A stretch of DNA of 64,000 nucleotides from Streptomyces sp. NBC_01707. GTDB taxonomy: Bacteria > Actinomycetota > Actinomycetes > Streptomycetales > Streptomycetaceae. Under the pieces are notes generated by a model. The model worked only from the letters and a program-made list of their open reading frames with translations. It had not been told where the DNA came from and made no database searches. The stretch lies in contig NZ_CP109190.1 of NCBI RefSeq assembly GCF_041438805.1, positions 62,001 to 126,000 of the forward strand, given 5' to 3'. Position 1 is the first letter of the stretch. The number at the start of each line of letters is the position of its first letter. The translations under genes were made by a program, and so were the position numbers. Below are positions 9,465 through 17,367 of this stretch, one piece after another.

Positions 9465-9610
9465 TCAGTCGGTGTCAGGGTCGTATCCGAGGTTCTGAAG
9501 GAGATGGCGGCGTTCGTCTTCCTCTCGCTCAAGGAGTGCCGCCAGGACGCGTACGTCTCGGTGCGAGGTGTTGCGGCCTTGAGGACGGCGGCGAGGACGT
9601 CGGGCGGCAG
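9465..9610 (-). pseudogene. Relic copy of the 3' end of the Toprim gene at 11865
   Basis: The last frame reads TSHRDVRVLAALLEREEDER, then RHLLQNLGYDPDTD and stop. This closely matches the C-terminus of the 11865-12751 gene (ALLEREEEERRRLLESLGYG then PDAD), and the flanking bases are similar on both strands. It is a diverged duplicate of about 140 bp, with upstream text (EALPPDVLAAVLKAAT) in another frame. Confidence 0.65.
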
Positions 9611-9675
9611 GGCCTCGGGCCTGGGTGGTGGAAGCGCGAGTGGAGCATTGAGCTGCACCGGGGCAGGCTGAATGC

Positions 9676-10878
9676 ATGCGGTCACTCTTCCGCTCATCGC
9701 CTCGGCCAGGAGCGGACGGCTATGGCGGGGTTCTCTTCACGCTCGCGCGGTGTGTGCCCTTTGCGCTCGCTCTGCTCGTTTTGGGGATTGAGCTGTCGCC
9801 GGGGCACTTTCTGTACACCGGCCCTGTGCTGACTGCGACGCCGGCGCTGGCCGCGGTGACGATGGGCCCCAAGGGCACCCTCTCGGCGGCCGTCCTCGCA
9901 CTGGCTGTCAGCGTGACCACCGCTACGTACAACCACGCATGGAGCAGCCAGCAGGTCTACACCAACTTCCTGGCCATTTTGGTGGTGTCCGTGGCCAGTG
10001 TCATGACCAGCAGGGCCATCGCCTCGCGCAGGAGGATCGAGCTGGATCAGGTCCGCCGGATCGCGGTGGCGGCGCAGGAGGTCATCCTGCGGCCTGTCCC
10101 TGCGCAGCTAGGGCCGGTGCGGGCGGCGAGCCTGTGTCTGGCGGCTGAGACCGGAGCACAGGTCGGCGGTGATCTGTACGAGGCCGTTCAGACCCGGCAC
10201 GGCGTCCGGATGATCGTGGGAGACGTACGCGGCAAGGGGCTGAATGCCATGCGCGCGGTCGCGGTGGCGCTGGGCGCCTTCCGGGAGGCCGTGCACTACG
10301 AGGAGGACCCGGTGGAGGTGATGAACCACTGCGCGGCTGCACTGCAGCGGGAGGCCGCCGTGCCGGGTGCATTCGACCAGGAAGCCCTGATGGAGGGATT
10401 CACCACCGCGCTCATGGCCCAGGTGCTGCCGGACGAACCCGTGGTGCGGCTGGTCAACCGCGGCCATCCGCCACCGCTGGTCCTGCACCAGGGCAGGGTC
10501 CGTGCCCTGGAGCCCAACTGCCCGCTGCCGCCCTTCGGCCTGGAAGACCTCGTCACGGGTGCTCCCGTCAAAGCCGAAAGCTATCCGTTTCTGCCGGGTG
10601 ACCGTCTTCTGCTCTACACCGACGGCGTGATCGAAGCCCGCAACCGGGACAACAGCTTCTTTCCCCTGACGGAAGCCATGGAAGGCATGCATGCCACCAC
10701 CCCCCAGGAGATCCTGGAACGCCTGCACCGGCAATTGCTCCACCACACCGGGGGCCGCTTGGCAGACGATGTGGCGATGATCCTCGTCGAACGGCTCAGC
10801 GAAGAAACCGAGGCGCCGGCAAGCCGGTCGGCGGCAGACCAGTCGACGAGCGGGAACGTAGGACACCGTCGTCGCTAA
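9676..10878 (+). CDS. Membrane-anchored PP2C (SpoIIE/RsbU-type) serine phosphatase
   Basis: 400 aa. The N-terminal third is hydrophobic with about four membrane spans (VPFALALLVLGIEL; LTATPALAAVTMG; LSAAVLALAVSVTTA; FLAILVVSVASVM). The rest is a PP2C domain with the metal-binding aspartates visible in GGDLYE, VGDVRGKG, YTDGVIEAR and DDVAMILV. The family dephosphorylates anti-sigma-factor antagonists and so controls alternative sigma factors in Streptomyces. No anti-sigma partner gene is adjacent. The ATG at 9676 gives a full-length family member. An inverted repeat 23 bp past the stop could terminate it. Confidence 0.88.
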   Translation: MRSLFRSSPRPGADGYGGVLFTLARCVPFALALLVLGIELSPGHFLYTGPVLTATPALAAVTMGPKGTLSAAVLALAVSVTTATYNHAWSSQQVYTNFLAILVVSVASVMTSRAIASRRRIELDQVRRIAVAAQEVILRPVPAQLGPVRAASLCLAAETGAQVGGDLYEAVQTRHGVRMIVGDVRGKGLNAMRAVAVALGAFREAVHYEEDPVEVMNHCAAALQREAAVPGAFDQEALMEGFTTALMAQVLPDEPVVRLVNRGHPPPLVLHQGRVRALEPNCPLPPFGLEDLVTGAPVKAESYPFLPGDRLLLYTDGVIEARNRDNSFFPLTEAMEGMHATTPQEILERLHRQLLHHTGGRLADDVAMILVERLSEETEAPASRSAADQSTSGNVGHRRR

Positions 10879-10900
10879 CGTCGCGTCCTGGCCGCCGGGG

Positions 10901-10934
10901 CTGGGCAAGCCTGCCGCACGGTGAGCTTGCCCAG
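10901..10934. terminator. Inverted repeat CTGGGCAAGC/GCTTGCCCAG, copy 1
   Basis: A perfect 10-bp stem (10901-10910 with 10925-10934) and 14-base loop 23 bp downstream of the phosphatase gene. The hairpin and about 25 bp on each side recur in the same orientation at 12865-12898. It could be an intrinsic terminator without a U-run, as is common in Streptomyces, or a copied repeat element. Confidence 0.5.
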
Positions 10935-10959
10935 GGCCCTCTTGGGCTGCCCGGCACTC

Positions 10960-11055
10960 GTGACCGGTCATATGTCTGCGGCCGTGACCGGTGACCGGCC
11001 GTGTGACCGATCCGATCGCAGCCATCGGCCAAACCGCACGTCAGCGGCGTGACCG
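10960..11055. repeat. Five direct GTGACCG repeats including a TGACCGGTCA palindrome
   Basis: GTGACCG occurs at 10960, 10984, 10991, 11003 and 11049, all on the plus strand; 10961-10970 is the perfect palindrome TGACCGGTCA. Five copies in under 100 bp of non-coding DNA next to the integration host factor gene suggest a binding-site cluster (operator, partition or origin site). No protein is assigned. Confidence 0.45.
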
Positions 11056-11132
11056 ATCCATGCAACCCGGGAGTCCGGATCGGCGCGGTGATCCCACCGC
11101 CGGGGCCCGCTTGTTCGGCAGCGACGCTCCGG

Positions 11133-11447
11133 TCAGCGCTGGTGCGGGAAGAGCTCCAGGAGCTTGGCGCGCTGGCGGGCGCCGAGGCCCCGGACGCGCC
11201 GACGGTCGGAGATGCCGAGCTCAGCCATGAGCTGGTCGGCGCGGATCTTGCCAATGTTGGGCAGTCCTTCCAGCAGGCGCTTGGCGAACATCTTCCCGAC
11301 GGTTTGGTCGTCGCGCTCCAGCACCTCTCGCAGGGAGAGGCGGCCGTGCTTGAGCGCGTCGAGCAGTTCACTGCGTTCGCGGCGGACCGCGACCGCCTTC
11401 CGGAGATTTTCTGCACGGGTCTCGGCGGACAGGGCGGGCAGGGGCAT
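11133..11447 (-). CDS. Integration host factor, actinobacterial type (mIHF/sIHF)
   Basis: 104 aa from the ATG at 11447 (MPLPALSAETRAENLRKAVA). The C-terminal half, LLEGLPNIGKIRADQLMAEL then GISDRRRVRGLG, carries the helix-two-turn-helix DNA-binding features of the actinobacterial host factor (a VGK/IGK, A-x-Q-x-M and RRVRGLG pattern). The family bends DNA, compacts the nucleoid and assists phage integration. This copy is about the usual 105 aa and probably a mobile-element paralogue, since it lies beside plasmid-type genes. A longer upstream extension in this frame looks non-coding. Confidence 0.88.
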   Translation of the reverse strand: MPLPALSAETRAENLRKAVAVRRERSELLDALKHGRLSLREVLERDDQTVGKMFAKRLLEGLPNIGKIRADQLMAELGISDRRRVRGLGARQRAKLLELFPHQR

Positions 11448-11536
11448 GGGTGCGGTCCTCTCCTCGTACGGCTTACGCCTGTCATCATGACGCGCCCGCA
11501 GGCGCGGTGACCAGCAGGTTCGCTCTCCTGGGGCCG

Positions 11537-11782
11537 TCAGGAGCTGGGCTTGTTGCGGGTGGCTCCGCCGCGCCCGCGCAGAGTGACGCCGGCCTCGCTG
11601 AGCATCCGGTGGACGAACCCGTACGAACGCCCGTGCGCGTCGGCGATCGCGCGGATGGACGCGCCGCCCTCGTACTCCTTCTTCAGATCGCCCGCGAGCG
11701 TCTCGCGCGCCGTGCCGGTGATCCGCTTGCCCTTGTCCACGATTTCGTCTCCTTCGCCGCTTCGGTCCGCAGTGGTGATCAT
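11537..11782 (-). CDS. Small helix-turn-helix DNA-binding protein
   Basis: From ATG 11782 the product is 81 aa. The core DLKKEYEGGASIRAIADAHG then RSYGFVHRMLSEAGVTLRGR is a resolvase-like/sigma-like helix-turn-helix with a basic GRGGATR tail, a small regulator type common in Streptomyces. It lies 89 bp upstream of the host factor gene on the same strand and may share a transcript with it and with the Toprim gene. Another ATG at 11818 would add 12 residues. Confidence 0.72.
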   Translation of the reverse strand: MITTADRSGEGDEIVDKGKRITGTARETLAGDLKKEYEGGASIRAIADAHGRSYGFVHRMLSEAGVTLRGRGGATRNKPSS

Positions 11783-11864
11783 CGCGCATCGGCTCGGCGC
11801 CCCGCGGCGAACCGGCACATCAGGCGGTCTTTACCCGGGAGCGTCCGTGATGCGGCGCATCGGC

Positions 11865-12751
11865 TCAGTCGGCGTCAGGGCCGTATCCGAGGCTCTCAAG
11901 GAGACGGCGGCGCTCTTCTTCCTCGCGCTCAAGGAGTGCCGCCAGGGCGCGGATGTCTCGGTGGGAGGTGATCGCGGCTTTCAGCACGGCGGCGAGGACG
12001 TCGGGCGGCAGGGCCTCGGCCTGGGTGGTGGAGGTGCCGCTGAACGAGCGGTGATCACTTGCCTTCGGCGGCGCGGTAGGCAGCTGGTAGTGGGCGATCT
12101 GCTGCTCGGTCACCGCCAGGCGCTCGAAGACGACCTCCGTTCCCGGGGCGTCCACGGCAGCGAACGCGGTGACATCCTCGGCCAGCGCGGAGAACAGGTG
12201 GACCCCGCTCTGGTCCCAGTCGGAGACGACGAAAACCCTCACCGCGCGATGCCGGTCAGCAGCCGCACGCAGCGCTGCTCCCCGCTTCGCCGGCAGCCCG
12301 TTGAAGCCGCTGCCCGAATACACCGGCACGCCGTACAGTCGGCGACCGCGCCAAGCTGGGGAACCATCCCGGCTGTCTCGCAGACGATCTCAAGCCGCAC
12401 CGGCTGGCCGGCCTGCCGGTCCAGCCGGTAGTCCAGCGCCGCCCGACGCAGCCCGGCCCTAAAGCCGTCGGGCCCCTCGTATGCGACGGGTTCAGCGCGG
12501 ATCCCGGTGTCATCGCGCAGGGTCTCCCACGGTATACGGCCAGAGCGGCGGGCCTCCACCGTCTGCTTGTAGGTGCGCTCTTCCTTGACCAGCACCCCGT
12601 CGGAGATCAGCGAGTACCAGACCTGCCGGATCGTGAGCGGCAGCTGAGCGGCGTAGCGCTCCAGAACCCGGTCCACAGCCGTCAGCAGCTCGCACGTGCG
12701 GGCGCGGGGCTTCCACCGCGGCTGATATCCACGGGGCCGCCGGTTCGGCAT
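11865..12751 (-). pseudogene. Toprim protein resembling Spo11/topoisomerase VI subunit A, one frameshift
   Basis: The first frame (ATG 12751) reads RQVWYSLISDGVLVKEERTY, KQTVEARRSGRIPWETLRDD and LEIVCETAGMVPQLGAVAD. The second frame continues YGVPVYSGSGFNGLPAKRGA and then RVFVVSDWDQSGVHLFSALA, ending at 11865. Joining them needs one base near 12342 (VAD-LYGVPVYSG). The layout, a winged helix with a Y/R-rich strand-break-like motif, an acidic residue, then a Toprim fold with a D-x-D (SDWDQSG), is that of TopoVI-A/Spo11-like enzymes, but only about 290 aa. Such stand-alone proteins occur in actinobacterial mobile elements. Activity cannot be assumed while the frame is broken. A relic of its 3' end lies at 9465. 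Confidence 0.65.
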
Positions 12752-12864
12752 GACAGCGCCTCCCGATCACGGTTAGGACGCCTCGACGTCCCTTTCCAGG
12801 ATCCCGCCGCGGACCATGCTTCGGCAACGGGCCGGCGCAGCGCCCTGGCCGTCGGCCTCCGGGG

Positions 12865-12898
12865 CTGGGCAAGCCTCCCGCACGATGAGCTTGCCCAG
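12865..12898. terminator. Inverted repeat CTGGGCAAGC/GCTTGCCCAG, copy 2
   Basis: The same perfect 10-bp stem and 14-base loop as at 10901. Here it lies 25 bp beyond the minus-strand stop at 12923, so it could terminate the replication-relaxation relic. Homology with copy 1 extends outside the hairpin. Confidence 0.5.
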
Positions 12899-12922
12899 GG
12901 CCCCCCTGGGCTTGGTCGGCGT

Positions 12923-13350
12923 CTACCGGTCAACGGTGCGGGCGCGGAGCCGGGCAAGAACGCCGTTGTTGCGTGCGGCTTCCTCGGCAACCTGGTGCTC
13001 GCGTTCGGCTTCGCGGCGGATGTGCTCGCAGGCCGGGCACAGACCGCCCTCGATGGGGCGGTACCCGTCCGGGCCCACAGTGCCCGGCTCGACATCGCTC
13101 TCGCAGGACGGACACTCCCAAGTCGCTTCCCACCGGGCCAGTTCTTCGCGCCGCCGCTGGTCCTCCACGGCACGGGCCGCTTCCTCCTCCTGGCGGCGCT
13201 GTTCCCACCGTGCGTGGTACTCGTCCTTGGTGCCGGTGTTCGCCAGCGCGTCAGTGATCGGCTGCCAGTCGCTGTGCCCGAACCGCCACCACACGGGTCC
13301 GTGCGGGCCGTGGGTACGCAGCTGGTCGAGGTGGGTCGCGATGAGCTCGC
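12923..13350 (-). pseudogene. 3' fragment of a replication-relaxation-type gene
   Basis: Reads IATHLDQLRTHGPHGPVWWR, FGHSDWQPITDALANTGTKD, then a charged coiled segment, CPSCESDVEPG and CPACEHIRREA zinc-binding pairs, and NNGVLARLRARTVDR. It aligns with the C-terminal 140 residues of the intact gene at 17368-18732. Its 5' end stops near 13350, where the opposite strand becomes a helicase-tail relic. Only the C-terminus is present. Confidence 0.75.
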
Positions 13351-13387
13351 AGCCCTTGCCGCCCTCGGATACGACTGGGCAGCCTGA
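13343..13387 (+). pseudogene. Helicase C-terminal tail relic
   Basis: DELAALAALGYDWAA with TGA at 13385-13387, the characteristic last residues of helicase-associated-domain helicases (compare LAALANLGYDWAA at 5748). It abuts, on the opposite strand, the truncated replication-relaxation relic, so 13343-13350 is a recombination junction between two gene ends. Confidence 0.5.
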
Positions 13388-13440
13388 TAAGCAGACCAGA
13401 TGTGTGGCCACAGACGCCTACCGTGGTGGCCGCGGGGCAG

Positions 13441-13650
13441 CTATTCCGCATCCCACTGGTGCGCGCAATCGCCTCGCCATTCCAGTCGGCGTGGATCGTC
13501 CAGGACGCTTTCCGGATCGGCTACTCCGGCGGCCTCCACGAACACGATGAGGTCGTGGTCGGAGTGCGCCAGACCAAGGATCCTCTCGCGGCCATGGCGG
13601 CGCAGCATCACAAGCCGGCCGCCAGACGCTGACAGCCGGTGCACAACCAC
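13441..13650 (-). CDS. Small conserved-looking hypothetical protein
   Basis: About 69 aa from a GTG at 13650 (another at 13644): VVVHRLSASGGRLVMLRRHG then RERILGLAHSDHDLIVFVEA, ending DCAHQWDAE. The even mix of charged and hydrophobic residues and a strong sheet pattern look like a real small Streptomyces protein. No function is known to me. The gene is isolated between a relic and a phosphatase gene. Confidence 0.5.
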   Translation of the reverse strand: MVVHRLSASGGRLVMLRRHGRERILGLAHSDHDLIVFVEAAGVADPESVLDDPRRLEWRGDCAHQWDAE

Positions 13651-13886
13651 CAGCGCACCCTCCACAGCAACAAGACTCCCCCACAGGGAACCACCCGACC
13701 AGCCAGGGCCCGGCAGGGCACTCGGGCGGGCGCGTCTCCCTCGTGCTTCTCGCGCCCCCTGTCCGTCCGCGCCCTCGGAGGCTGGCTGCGTCGGCCCCGG
13801 GTACTGGTGACGGCGACCTGCCCGGAGCACCTGTGGTGCCTATCGTGAAGGCACATGATCCGCATGGCGTCGTGGGCAGGGGCATC

Positions 13887-15113
13887 ATGAACACATCCGG
13901 GATCGACTACGAGGCGGTATTCCAGGCGCTGCCGAGCGCGGTGGCCCTGTTCACCACGGACCTGGTGTATGCCGACGTCAATGAGGCGTTCCTGAACAGC
14001 ATGGGGCGCACCCGTGAGCAGGTGGTAGGCCGCCACCTGTCTGATGCCTTCCCCGACGACCCCGAGGATCCCGCCGTGACCGGCATGCGCAAGCTGCGGG
14101 ACTCGCTGCGGTGGGTGGCTGCCACCGGGGAGCGCGACGTTATGACGCTGCACCGCTACGACGTGGAGTACCCGGACCGGCCCGGGGTGTGGCAGGAGCG
14201 GCACTGGAGTCCGGTCAACGTCCCCGTCTTCGGCCCGGACGGGCGGGTGGCGCTGCTGCTGCACCGGGAGAAGGACATCACCGATCTGGTCTACACCCTC
14301 AGCGGCCGAGGCAGCGGTGAGCGGCCGACGGTACTGGAAGCCGAGCTGTACACCCGCGCCGGGGAACTGCAGGAGGTCAACGAACGGCTGCGCGCGGCCC
14401 ACTCCCACGAACGCGAAGTCGCCCTTCGCCTGCAAGAGGCGATGCTGCCCACCACCGCTGTAAGACATCACCGCGCAGCAGTGCGCTACCGCCCCGCGGT
14501 CGGGGGACTGAACGTGTGCGGGGACTGGTACGACCTCGTCGACCTGCCTGGCGACCGCATCGCGGTAGCCGTCGGCGACGTCGTCGGCTGCGGCCTGACC
14601 GCCGCCTGCGTCATGGGCCAGCTCCGCAGCGCCCTCAGCGCCGCTTGTCGCGTTGCCGACGGCCCCGCCCAAGCCCTGGAAGCCCTCGGCCTGTACGCCC
14701 GATCCGTCGACGGCGCGGAATCGACCACAGCCATCCTGGCCGTCATCGACGGCCACAACCGCACCATCGCCTACAGCAGCGCGGGCCACCTCCCACCGGC
14801 CCTGCTGCACCCCGACGGCACCGTGGACTTCCTCGACCAGGCCACCGACCCCCCACTCGGCGCCCGCCCCGAACTCGCCCCCCGCCCCCAGGCCGAGACC
14901 ACGTTCACCGAAGGCGCCACCCTCGTCCTGTACACCGACGGACTGATCGAACGCCGCCACGAAGACATCGATACCGGCCTGACCCGGCTTGCCGACGCCC
15001 TCACCCGCCACCAGGGAGCCGACCCCGAAACCCTCGCCGACGCCCTCCTGGCCGATCTGACCCCACCCGCCGGTGCCACCGACGACACCGCCCTCGTCGT
15101 CCTCCGCCTGTAA
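13887..15113 (+). CDS. PAS-domain PP2C (SpoIIE/RsbU-type) phosphatase
   Basis: 408 aa from ATG 13887 (MNTSGIDYEAVFQALPSAVA). Residues 5-125 are a PAS-like sensor (LFTTDLVYADVNEAF; REQVVGRHLSDAFPDD), 150-185 a coiled coil (REVALRLQEAMLP), and 190-408 a PP2C domain with CGDWYDL, VGDVVGCG, YTDGLIERR and DDTALVVLRL metal sites. It should sense a small ligand or redox change and dephosphorylate an anti-anti-sigma factor. No membrane span, so cytoplasmic. It is the second PP2C of this group in the window; the two are not close copies. Confidence 0.87.
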   Translation: MNTSGIDYEAVFQALPSAVALFTTDLVYADVNEAFLNSMGRTREQVVGRHLSDAFPDDPEDPAVTGMRKLRDSLRWVAATGERDVMTLHRYDVEYPDRPGVWQERHWSPVNVPVFGPDGRVALLLHREKDITDLVYTLSGRGSGERPTVLEAELYTRAGELQEVNERLRAAHSHEREVALRLQEAMLPTTAVRHHRAAVRYRPAVGGLNVCGDWYDLVDLPGDRIAVAVGDVVGCGLTAACVMGQLRSALSAACRVADGPAQALEALGLYARSVDGAESTTAILAVIDGHNRTIAYSSAGHLPPALLHPDGTVDFLDQATDPPLGARPELAPRPQAETTFTEGATLVLYTDGLIERRHEDIDTGLTRLADALTRHQGADPETLADALLADLTPPAGATDDTALVVLRL

Positions 15114-15311
15114 CAGAGACGGCCAATGCTCCGGAACGGGCGCTCGCTGACGCGCAGCGGCACCCCACTGACACGACAGCCGCACGGCACCTGGTCGACG
15201 AGATGCTCACAGCCCGCGGAAAACTGGACAGACCGCTCCCGAACCCACCTCGACCTACCCATCCGAGCAGGAAAATGCCGACACCGTCCTCACCCAGTAC
15301 GCCGACGACAG

Positions 15312-15540
15312 CTACGTGCGGCGCAGGCGGGCCAGGATCCCGTTGGTCTCGGCGGCTCCTCCGTGAAGTGACGGGCGCGGGCTACTTCGTCCTGCGCGGA
15401 ATTCGACTCTTCCTCAATCAAGTCCTGTAGCAGTTCCACAGGTACGTAATCGACGCGCCGATGCTCCTCAACGCGCTGGTTGCCGAGGTCTCCGTCGTGG
15501 GCGAAACGGTCGGTCCTCGGGGGCTGATCGGCCGGTATCC
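15312..15540 (-). pseudogene. Third relic of the replication-relaxation 3' end, with unknown upstream text
   Basis: AETNGILARLRRT and a stop at 15312-15314 match the last residues of the 17368 gene (AEVNGILARLRRR). Upstream, after one frameshift, comes VELLQDLIEEESNSAQDEVA then RARHFTE, which does not match that gene. A terminal piece seems to have been copied here and joined to other sequence. Confidence 0.45.
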
Positions 15541-15593
15541 CCGATGATGGGGATCGCCCGGGCAACGGATCAAGCAACGCTGGGAGTACGCAC

Positions 15594-17246
15594 ATGGCAG
15601 TGGAGGCCGGCACGCAGGAGGAACACATCGTGGGGCGGGTGTGGGTGGTGCGCCTGGATCCGTACGGCCGTCCCTCCGCCGGCACGGTCCGGCTCTCCTG
15701 CTCCCGCCCGGCCTGCGCCGACCAGCGCTTGCCCAACGCCACTGCGGGGCGCAAGGCAGCGGTCGCACACGTCAACACGCACCTGGCCCACATCGGCGCA
15801 GGCGGCGGGCCGCGCCCCGGAGCATGGTGCGGCTGCCGCGCCGCCGACTGCGCGTGGCACACCCCCGACCCCGACACCCTCCCCAAAAGGCGGACCGGTG
15901 CGCAGCCGTGGGCGGGAGCGGTGCGGTGCGGGGGCCCAGTGGTCCTGGCGGTATACGCGGACCGGGCTGGGCGGCTGTGGCGGATCGCGGAGACGTGCGC
16001 ACGCTGCGCGGCCGCCACCCCCGAATGCCGCGTCCTGGACACCGCCCCACCACCCGCCCGCCCTACCCCGGCCCCGGCCGAGGCGGGCCAGGAAGCGGCG
16101 CAGAAGCCAGGGGCAGAGCGCAAGCCCGCAGGCAGCACCGCCAGGAGTGAGGCGGCGGCGGTGTTCTCCGACCACGGCCCCTCCCCCATGCCCCCCGTGG
16201 CCGACGCTCCTTCTCGCGCGGCCACCGGGCCCGCTCCGGTGCCCCGCGCCCGCGCCACCTCACCGGCAACAACGCCCGGGCAGGCGAAGCGGTGGGGGAA
16301 AATCGCGCAGCGGACCGTGCCGCATGACCTTCGGCCCGACGTGCTACGCCTGGAACTCATCGAACTCGGCGACGCGTTCCGCGCCTATCAACGACGTACT
16401 GAACCCGACCTCGCCCTCCTCGCCCAACTCCACGAGCGCAAGGCCCGCGCGTTCGCCTTGTGGGCCGACGTCACCGGCGACGGATCCCTGCACCACGAGG
16501 CCAACCGCGCCGAGATTGCCGCGCAGACCACCCGCGACATGCACGCCAACCGCGGTAGGCCAGTCAGTGCGAACGAGCCGGTGGTGGAACGGCTGCTGAC
16601 CCGCAGCCAGGCCGCGCACGCCCGCACCGTGCTGGACTACGTCCAGGCCAACGCACCCCATCCCGACGCCGAAGTGCGCCTCGTGGTGCTCCTGCTCACC
16701 CTGCGGGCCGCGCGCGCCGGCGCCGGAAACATCATCGGACAAGACCTCACCGGCTGGCTGCCAGGCGACGCCGAGCAGGTACTGGAACGGCTGATCGCAG
16801 CCGACTGGCTACACCTGCCCGGCACCGTCACCGAAACCCTCGCCTCGCGCCCCGAGGACCCCACCGCATTCACCATCCCCACACTGCAGCCCGCACAGCC
16901 CCGCCCGTTCACCTTCGGCAAGACCAGCCGCGCCAGAATCTCCGGCTGGGCCCAAAAGGTCGTGGGCGACCGGAAGATCCGCAAGAAAAAACTGGACGCC
17001 ACAACCCGGCTCCTCGCCCTCTACACCGCCGCCCACACCCGCCCCGACGGCCGCCTGGGACACGCCGAGGACGGCGGACTCCACCTTGGCAAGATCGCCG
17101 CGTTCTGCGCCCTGCCACCCGAAAAAATCGCCGAGCACGCCGGGCTGCTGGTCGCCGCCGACTGGCTCGCCGAAGCCGACACCGCCCAAGGAATGCTTCA
17201 CGGACAGCTCGCCGAGCGGGTCCTACCGCTCGGAGGGCTGCTGTAA
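15594..17246 (+). CDS. Plasmid-type protein with zinc-binding N-terminus, function unknown
   Basis: 550 aa. The N-terminal 130 residues hold cysteine clusters (LSCSRPACADQ; GAWCGCRAADCAWH; ETCARCAAATPEC) suggesting two or more zinc sites. A Pro/Ala linker (150-220) follows, then an all-helical domain (IAQRTVPHDLRPDVLRLELI onward) and a winged-helix-like C-terminus (EKIAEHAGLLVAADWLAEAD). It lies next to, and convergent with, the replication-relaxation gene, so a role in plasmid replication or its control is possible. I recognise no named family. Confidence 0.7.
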   Translation: MAVEAGTQEEHIVGRVWVVRLDPYGRPSAGTVRLSCSRPACADQRLPNATAGRKAAVAHVNTHLAHIGAGGGPRPGAWCGCRAADCAWHTPDPDTLPKRRTGAQPWAGAVRCGGPVVLAVYADRAGRLWRIAETCARCAAATPECRVLDTAPPPARPTPAPAEAGQEAAQKPGAERKPAGSTARSEAAAVFSDHGPSPMPPVADAPSRAATGPAPVPRARATSPATTPGQAKRWGKIAQRTVPHDLRPDVLRLELIELGDAFRAYQRRTEPDLALLAQLHERKARAFALWADVTGDGSLHHEANRAEIAAQTTRDMHANRGRPVSANEPVVERLLTRSQAAHARTVLDYVQANAPHPDAEVRLVVLLLTLRAARAGAGNIIGQDLTGWLPGDAEQVLERLIAADWLHLPGTVTETLASRPEDPTAFTIPTLQPAQPRPFTFGKTSRARISGWAQKVVGDRKIRKKKLDATTRLLALYTAAHTRPDGRLGHAEDGGLHLGKIAAFCALPPEKIAEHAGLLVAADWLAEADTAQGMLHGQLAERVLPLGGLL

Positions 17247-17367
17247 CACGCTTCCCGCAACGATGACAGCCTCACCAACCTCCCGTCTCCTTCAGTTCTT
17301 CCAGCGTCAGTCCGCAAGAAAGGGCCGATCCCCGGAAGCAGCGCGAGCATCACCGGGTCCGGGGCGG

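Noticed and set aside
13608..15185. 525-codon minus-strand open frame over the PAS-PP2C gene
   Set aside because: It is opposite a gene with clear PP2C motifs, and its Gly/Val/Gln-rich text has no family features.
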